Shown here: piece after piece, positions 24,185-29,204 of the stretch
Layout of the letters: each line of letters begins with the position of its first letter
How positions within the stretch are numbered: position 1 is the stretch's first letter
Assembly (NCBI GenBank): GCA_026397675.1
Contig: JAPLUH010000513.1
Span: 1 to 29,204, forward strand
Direction of reading: 5' to 3'
Source of the DNA: Verrucomicrobiota bacterium
GTDB taxonomy: Bacteria; Verrucomicrobiota; Verrucomicrobiia; Limisphaerales; UBA9464
Length of the DNA stretch: 29,204 nucleotides
Notes under the pieces: model-generated
The model's input: only the letters and a program-made list of their open reading frames with translations
Databases searched by the model: none
What the model was told of the DNA's origin: nothing
Program-made: the position numbers and the translations under genes

Positions 24185-27100
24185 ATGACCCGTTCCATTG
24201 GACTGAATCCACCCAACCCCACCGAACTCCATCGGCACATCAACCTGAAACTCGCCGAGTTGGGCATGAAAGGTGTTCCGTTGCCCGGTGAAACCCAGGC
24301 GCTGGACTCACTGCTCGAGAGTTTCATCGCCCAAGGACGCGAGAAGGACCGACTGCTCTCCCGTTATGCTAGTCCGGTGGACCGAAGGATCAACAACTTC
24401 ATCCACGACTATTTGTCCGACACGGCCGTCCCCCGGGAATTGCCTCGGAACACCTTCGTCTTGGATCAATATGGCTTGGCCCGGATTTTGTCCCTGCCGC
24501 CCGACAAGGACGAGGTCGCCTCGCCGAGGCTGCGCAGCTATCGGTTGCGCAACGGAATTCTTCACAATCCAAAGTCGGACCGGCGGACCACCTCCGGTAT
24601 CTTCCATGTCACCGAGGGAGGGTTGCCTATTCCCGACGACAAGAAGGGCGTCCCCAAGACGGTTTTTGCCGACCTTCTGGCCCGTGCGATTCATCCTCCT
24701 GAGGAACTATTGCAACTGCCGTTCACGGCGTCTGGGCCCACGCCGGCCTCATGCATGGTCTCTCTGCTCATTCGCCCGGTGATCTGCCCGGAGGTTCCGG
24801 GCGTGATGCCTCGCAAGAGCATGGAAATCCGCTTCTTCGTCCCCGGATCGCTGGTAGCCAACCTCGACTTCGTCGAGAGCATCTTCGGCAATGCCGGAGA
24901 CCCGTTGCTCCCGGAAAATGACGCCTCCCTCGATGCCGAGCATTGGAGTGGACATACCGGATGCGTGATTTTGGCTCCGCACCTCAACGGGCTCACAAAA
25001 AAGGAAGTGGGACTTCCGCATCAAGACGAGGCCAGCGAGCGTCAGCGTCGAGACGGCATGTGCTGGAGCGACCCGCAAGAGCTCTACAACGACGGGAACG
25101 CCTTTAAACTGACCGCTCGGGATGCCTCCGGGGTCATCGTGACGCTCATTTCGGACAACTATTTCGGCTACTGCAAAAAGGAGGTCAAAACCCAAATTAG
25201 CTTCGCGGCCAACCTCTTCGGACTGGTCGAAGAGGAGCATGCCGGCGGAGCGTTGGTCTTTGCTAATCACGATCTGGGCAGCGAATACGACGCCCAACAT
25301 CACGGTGCAGATTTCCCGTACAGTTTTTCGGAAGTCACCCGGTTAATTCCGGATGCACTGAACCTTCAACCCGAAGGCCATGCCGTGGACCGGCAATTTC
25401 CAACGGTGGTCTACGTTCCAGAGAATGCCCGCTTCGACATCGAATCCTTAACAGTCCGTTGGGACGATGCCGGAAAAACTCAGTCCATCCGACTCCGGCG
25501 GGACCATCACTACCTCTTGCCCAGCGGATTCCGGGTGCATCTGGAGCCGCCGGCCATAGCAGCGCGGGCTTGGCGTTTGGTCGGAACGCGCCCGGAGGGA
25601 ACCTTGTGTCACAAGCCCTGCACGGTCTCCGGTGGCGGCAAGAGCGAGATCTCTAAGCCCATCACGGATGCCATCCTCTTTGGCTCGGTCTTCGTCGCAG
25701 ACCTGGCACAAGATTTCGACCGAGTGGCGATTGTCGTGGCTCGCGACTTTTCCCAACGGTTTCGTGATCCCGCCCGCAATGGTCTGGATCAGCGTCCTAT
25801 TCTCAATCCGAGTCGTACTCTGGGTTCTGTCATCAAGCTGCTGACACCGAGCGAGGATTTTTCCGACGAACACAATGCTTGGATTGGTTCCGTGCCGCCG
25901 CACATCCGGGAATTAGTGCTCGTTGTGAAACGCTTTTGGCAACCCTCCTGGGGAGAGGACTGGCGCTCGCAGTTCAGCGTTGATGTCATCAATGGGACCC
26001 CTGCCAATGAGCTGCGCTTGGGGCGCAAGCGTCTGGTGACCCAATTCCTTCGGGTGGGTTATGACGACGATGGAGCTTGGCGGACGTTTGGTCTTCGGAA
26101 GGATTATCTTCCGGCCTTCAAGCTTCAGATGGAGGACGACATTACGGCCAGTGTGACCGTGCCGCGCAGCCAGTTGCCAGGCCTGGACCCGCAGAGCGTT
26201 TATCCGTCGCTCAAATTCGTTCAGAACACCGAGTTCCGGCTTTTCCAACGACCAGACGACGCCATTCATCGCGGGTATGACAAGGCTGCGGAAGCAGACT
26301 TTGCTGGCGGCGGTTGCTTCTTTAGCAACTACGAACCCATTTCACGCAAGCATGCCAGAGAACTGGTCGATGATGCCATCGGACTGAACCAATACACCGC
26401 GCCCATGCGGGCGCTGATCGAAGCGGCCGCGGCCTCAGAGCCCGCCGATGGTTCTCCTGAATGGATCGTGGTTACGTCTCATCCGCGATTAGTGGACGGC
26501 AAGCCGTCGAAGAACCCTCGGTATCTTCAGACGCGTCCGGACCTGCTGGATGATCTGGGACGTCATCTGACGACCATGTCGGCCCGACTGGCGCGGCGCT
26601 TGGCGACCGATCGTCCGGTGTACACGCCGGTGCATGCCGTTTTGGCCGGTCGTCGGAATAACCCGGCGGAACCGGGAGTGCGTCCGCTCGCTTGCTACGG
26701 ACCCATCCATCACATGGAGTTACCGGAGGCATTCATGGAGTTCATCTCCAGCATGACCGGCAAATCCCCTTCGACGACCGGGGCTGGCAGCGAGGGAGCC
26801 TTGACCAAGGGGCCTTTCAACGCCCTACCGCCCATTTACGATCTCAATGCGGCCTTCGTGAGTTTGGCCGTCTCCGAGAACCCGGTTTTCTTGACGAGTG
26901 CCGGATATCTCGGGCCCAAGACCCGCGTGGATCATGATGTCAGCCTGCTCGTGCCGGAGGTCTGGTGTCGAATGGGCGTCTCGGAGCGGGATCCAGCGTT
27001 CCTCATCGCCAATGGCTATCTGGAGCGCGTGTCGGACTTCACCCACGAGGGGCGGACCGTCCCGGCCAGTCGCCTGGGGTGGCGAGTCACACTGAAGTTC

Positions 27101-27625
27101 GTGAACGACTTCCTGGGGCGTGTTTTTAACCATCCCCACGCCGTCTTGGTCGAAAGCATGTTGCGACCTGAGATGCAGGATGCGGAGCAATATGCCGATT
27201 CGGTGGACAACATTGCGGCGACTCACCGACGAGTGGCGCAGCATTACTTTGACGACGGTTCCATTCAACAGGCCGTCCCACCACTCCAGGCGCTTCTCCA
27301 CATTATGTGTGATGGAGCCAGCGAAGGATTTCGTCTCGAGGATCCGGCCTTCCGAGCGATGTTCCACCGGGAGAGTGTTCTCGCGAGTCCTTGGTACCGC
27401 GCCCGGTTGGAGATGCGGCGCGAGTTGGAAGAGCGCCACTGGAACACCATGGTCACCTATATCGATCGGTTGATCGGTCGGACGGAGTATGAGCAGGAAG
27501 CGGAGCGATTGGGCCTGCACGAACGTCGGTCTTACGCCCGTGTGATGTTGGAGCGCAGTCGTTCCGAACAGCGTATCGGAGAACTAACCGGAACGATCGG
27601 AGCCGAACCGGCGGTTTATCGGTAA
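24185..27625 (+). CDS. 1146-residue soluble protein; tentative PPi-type PEP carboxykinase
   Basis: The largest gene here, with no signal peptide, membrane segment or recognisable repeat. Conserved-looking clusters are CHKPCTVSGGGKSEISK from C475 (loop GGGKS at 483-487), the His-rich HHMELPEAFMEF from H842, and SMTGKSPSTTGAGSEG (856-871). The GGGKS and TGKS loops are not true Walker A motifs, because the Gly five residues earlier is missing. Size, soluble character and glycine/Lys/Ser loops would suit PPi-dependent PEP carboxykinase, a family of about 1100-1150 residues described from Entamoeba and Propionibacterium and found in many bacteria, which interconverts PEP and oxaloacetate with pyrophosphate. 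This is recall-based inference, not shown by a motif I can verify. ATG 24185 follows a CCCTAGGCC leader without a strong ribosome site. The coding frame itself is certain. Confidence 0.6.
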   Translation: MTRSIGLNPPNPTELHRHINLKLAELGMKGVPLPGETQALDSLLESFIAQGREKDRLLSRYASPVDRRINNFIHDYLSDTAVPRELPRNTFVLDQYGLARILSLPPDKDEVASPRLRSYRLRNGILHNPKSDRRTTSGIFHVTEGGLPIPDDKKGVPKTVFADLLARAIHPPEELLQLPFTASGPTPASCMVSLLIRPVICPEVPGVMPRKSMEIRFFVPGSLVANLDFVESIFGNAGDPLLPENDASLDAEHWSGHTGCVILAPHLNGLTKKEVGLPHQDEASERQRRDGMCWSDPQELYNDGNAFKLTARDASGVIVTLISDNYFGYCKKEVKTQISFAANLFGLVEEEHAGGALVFANHDLGSEYDAQHHGADFPYSFSEVTRLIPDALNLQPEGHAVDRQFPTVVYVPENARFDIESLTVRWDDAGKTQSIRLRRDHHYLLPSGFRVHLEPPAIAARAWRLVGTRPEGTLCHKPCTVSGGGKSEISKPITDAILFGSVFVADLAQDFDRVAIVVARDFSQRFRDPARNGLDQRPILNPSRTLGSVIKLLTPSEDFSDEHNAWIGSVPPHIRELVLVVKRFWQPSWGEDWRSQFSVDVINGTPANELRLGRKRLVTQFLRVGYDDDGAWRTFGLRKDYLPAFKLQMEDDITASVTVPRSQLPGLDPQSVYPSLKFVQNTEFRLFQRPDDAIHRGYDKAAEADFAGGGCFFSNYEPISRKHARELVDDAIGLNQYTAPMRALIEAAAASEPADGSPEWIVVTSHPRLVDGKPSKNPRYLQTRPDLLDDLGRHLTTMSARLARRLATDRPVYTPVHAVLAGRRNNPAEPGVRPLACYGPIHHMELPEAFMEFISSMTGKSPSTTGAGSEGALTKGPFNALPPIYDLNAAFVSLAVSENPVFLTSAGYLGPKTRVDHDVSLLVPEVWCRMGVSERDPAFLIANGYLERVSDFTHEGRTVPASRLGWRVTLKFVNDFLGRVFNHPHAVLVESMLRPEMQDAEQYADSVDNIAATHRRVAQHYFDDGSIQQAVPPLQALLHIMCDGASEGFRLEDPAFRAMFHRESVLASPWYRARLEMRRELEERHWNTMVTYIDRLIGRTEYEQEAERLGLHERRSYARVMLERSRSEQRIGELTGTIGAEPAVYR

Positions 27626-27658
27626 TACTGGCTCTTGCGGAATGCAGTCACGGGGTGA

Positions 27659-27693
27659 GGCGTTGGCGTTGGTTCATGCGCCACGCCCACGCC
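27659..27693. terminator. Imperfect hairpin in the convergent gap before the DUF1501 gene
   Basis: GGCGT-T-GGCGT (27659-27669) pairs with ACGCC-C-ACGCC (27683-27693) with one mismatch. It lies in the 117-bp gap between convergent genes. A second small inverted repeat, AGAGCA/TGCTCT (27717-27722 and 27739-27744), lies close by and touches the DUF1501 stop. Neither has an adjoining T-run, so a terminator role is only possible. Confidence 0.35.
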
Positions 27694-27742
27694 AAGAGTC
27701 CCTGGTCACCGTCTCCAGAGCATTTTTTGGGCACTCGATGCT

Positions 27743-29188
27743 CTAGGCCAAGATGTTCCGCACCACCTGACCATGAACGTCGGTGAGGCGGAAATCGCGG
27801 CCGGCATTGTGGAAAGTGAGCTTCTCATGGTCGAAGCCGAGGCAGTGCAGGATGGTAGCCTGAAGGTCATGCACATGGACTGGGTTCTCGACCACGTGGA
27901 ATCCCAAGTCGTCGGTGGCACCATGGCTCATGCCGGCCCGGATGCCGCCACCGGCCATCCAGACACTGTAGGCTTGCGGGTGATGATCTCGCCCCTGGCT
28001 CCGACCCAGAGCAGGGTTGGATTCGACCATCGGAGTGCGACCAAACTCACCACCCCAGATCACCAGTGTGTCGTCCAACAATCCCCGCTGCTTCAAATCG
28101 AGCACCAACGCAGCGCTGGCCTGGTCGGTGATCGCTGCATTGCTGCGGACATTGCCGACCACGTCGGAGTGGGCATCCCAGCCTTCGTGGTACAAGTTCA
28201 CGAAGCGGACTCCGCGCTCGATCATCCGCCGGGCCAGCAGACACGCTCGGGCGAAGGAGGGCTTGGCCGGGTCGCACCCGTACATCTTCAAGGTCTCCGG
28301 GGATTCCCCGCGCAAGTCCATGAGTTCTGGGGCTGAAGTTTGGAGCCGGAACGCCATTTCGTAGGAGGCGATTCGGGTGGCGATTTCCGGATCCCCCACG
28401 GTGCCCAACCGCTTTTGGTTCAAATCGGCGACGAGGTCGAGCGTGTCGCGCTGAAGACGGGTGTCGATGCCAGCCGGGTTGTCGACATTCAGGATCGGCG
28501 GGCCTTGGTTGCGCAGGCGCACCCCGGTGTGGACCGTCGGAAGGAACCCGCTGGACCAGAGAGCCGCCCCTCCGCTGAGGCCGCCTCCCGTGCTCATGAC
28601 GACGAAAGCAGGCAAATTCTGGGACTCGGATCCGAGACCGTAGATCACCCAGGATCCTAGGCTTGGGCGGCCAGGTTGGGAGAATCCGGTGTTAAAGAAA
28701 ATCTGCGCTGGAGCGTGGTTGAATTGGTCGGTGCGTACCGAACGAATCAGGCAGATGTCATCGACGATTTTCCCCAGATGCGGGAGGACCTCCGAGATTT
28801 CCGTTCCGGATTGTCCGTGACGAGCGAACTTGAAGCGGGGACCGAGCACGGCGGCATCGGGCCGGATGAAGGCGTAACGCTGACCGCCGATGACCGAGGG
28901 CGGTAGCGGGCGCCCCTCCAGCTTCGCTAACTCCGGCTTGAAATCGAAGAGTTCCAGCTGACTGGGAGCCCCACCCATGAAGAGGTGGATCACCCGCTTG
29001 GCCCGGCCGGGGAAATGCGGGGATTTGGCCGTCGCGGCCGGGGTGCCTGCCAGAGGCGAGGCCGAGAGAGAGTTGCCCCAGCGATCGGTGAGTAATCCGG
29101 CCAAGGCGATCTTGCCCAAGCCCACGCCGCAGTCTTTGAAGAAATGCCGTCGGCTGACGTGATGCGGGTGAAGGTTCAAAGGATTCAT
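27743..29188 (-). CDS. DUF1501 protein with Tat signal
   Basis: A 481-residue exported protein of the DUF1501 family, a sulfatase-like (alkaline phosphatase superfamily) fold common in Planctomycetes and Verrucomicrobia. The N terminus carries a twin-arginine signal SRRHFFK (12-18) followed by a hydrophobic stretch, so export of a folded protein is expected. Family landmarks include HLFMGGAPSQLELFD, SVRTDQFNHAPA, YHEGWDAHSD, GGEFGRTPM and GRDHHPQAYSVWMAGGG. Genes of this family usually follow a DUF1549/DUF1553 cytochrome c-type gene. The 16 bases upstream in the window do not show it, so the partner, if present, lies beyond the right edge. ATG 29188 has no visible Shine-Dalgarno; the stop is TAG at 27743-27745. 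Confidence 0.93.
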   Translation of the reverse strand: MNPLNLHPHHVSRRHFFKDCGVGLGKIALAGLLTDRWGNSLSASPLAGTPAATAKSPHFPGRAKRVIHLFMGGAPSQLELFDFKPELAKLEGRPLPPSVIGGQRYAFIRPDAAVLGPRFKFARHGQSGTEISEVLPHLGKIVDDICLIRSVRTDQFNHAPAQIFFNTGFSQPGRPSLGSWVIYGLGSESQNLPAFVVMSTGGGLSGGAALWSSGFLPTVHTGVRLRNQGPPILNVDNPAGIDTRLQRDTLDLVADLNQKRLGTVGDPEIATRIASYEMAFRLQTSAPELMDLRGESPETLKMYGCDPAKPSFARACLLARRMIERGVRFVNLYHEGWDAHSDVVGNVRSNAAITDQASAALVLDLKQRGLLDDTLVIWGGEFGRTPMVESNPALGRSQGRDHHPQAYSVWMAGGGIRAGMSHGATDDLGFHVVENPVHVHDLQATILHCLGFDHEKLTFHNAGRDFRLTDVHGQVVRNILA

Positions 29189-29204
29189 GGGAGAGGGTGG
29201 GGAT

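Noticed and set aside
25631..25645. GGGKS loop of the 1146-residue protein as a Walker A motif
   Set aside because: Walker A needs Gly five residues before the Gly of GKS; here that residue is Thr, and no matching Walker B was found.
1..29204. Phage, toxin-antitoxin, secretion-system or defence island
   Set aside because: Every large frame is explained by housekeeping or phylum-typical families. No integrase, transposase, nuclease or tRNA boundary was seen.

Overview
The window looks like a chromosomal segment of a GC-rich Verrucomicrobiota bacterium, probably from the Pedosphaera/Limisphaerales side of the phylum. The markers are a Tat-exported DUF1501 protein, a HEAT-repeat protein with a CxxCH haem site, a DUF5069 protein, a TIGR03790-family exported protein and a WYL regulator. 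This set is typical of the Planctomycetes-Verrucomicrobia group. No phage gene, insertion sequence, CRISPR array, tRNA or rRNA was recognised.

Layout. Positions 1-2561 hold a full-length ClpC/ClpB-type unfoldase reading frame cut by one in-frame TAA at 2016-2018, followed by a strong intrinsic terminator. Positions 2693-5229 hold an mlaE-mlaF-mlaD lipid-transport operon. Positions 5330-6070 hold a DUF2007+DUF5069 protein. A structured convergent gap follows. On the minus strand lie an ArnT-like glycosyltransferase (about 9989-8496) and the HEAT/cytochrome c protein (about 8377-6377). Divergent to these, on the plus strand, are a PAP2 phosphatase and a membrane-anchored response regulator with a degenerate HPt-like tail. 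Next come a possible 33-codon peptide and a DinG-type Fe-S helicase that share a GTGA stop/start overlap.

Positions 15066-20125 hold a compact run: tyrA, aroA (4 bp gap), cmk (ATGA overlap), a TIGR03790-family gene (4 bp gap) and an AlkA-like glycosylase gene (GTGA overlap). The glycosylase has lost its catalytic centre through an internal deletion and frame change. A hairpin separates it from the convergent WYL regulator. Positions 21297-23135 encode a fusion of a BadF/BcrA-type sugar kinase with the MurNAc-6-phosphate etherase MurQ, apparently a two-step peptidoglycan-recycling enzyme in one chain. A membrane-anchored protein of unknown function and an 1146-residue soluble protein follow. 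The large protein is tentatively proposed as a PPi-type PEP carboxykinase. A minus-strand DUF1501 gene closes the window.

Functional themes are envelope upkeep (Mla, ArnT-like, PAP2, MurQ fusion), aromatic amino-acid and pyrimidine metabolism (tyrA-aroA-cmk), DNA repair (DinG, dead AlkA) and the exported haem/DUF1501 proteins of this phylum. The points most worth a second look are the kinase-MurQ fusion, the 1146-residue protein, the interrupted clpC, the deleted alkA and the response regulator whose HPt histidine is replaced by Asn.
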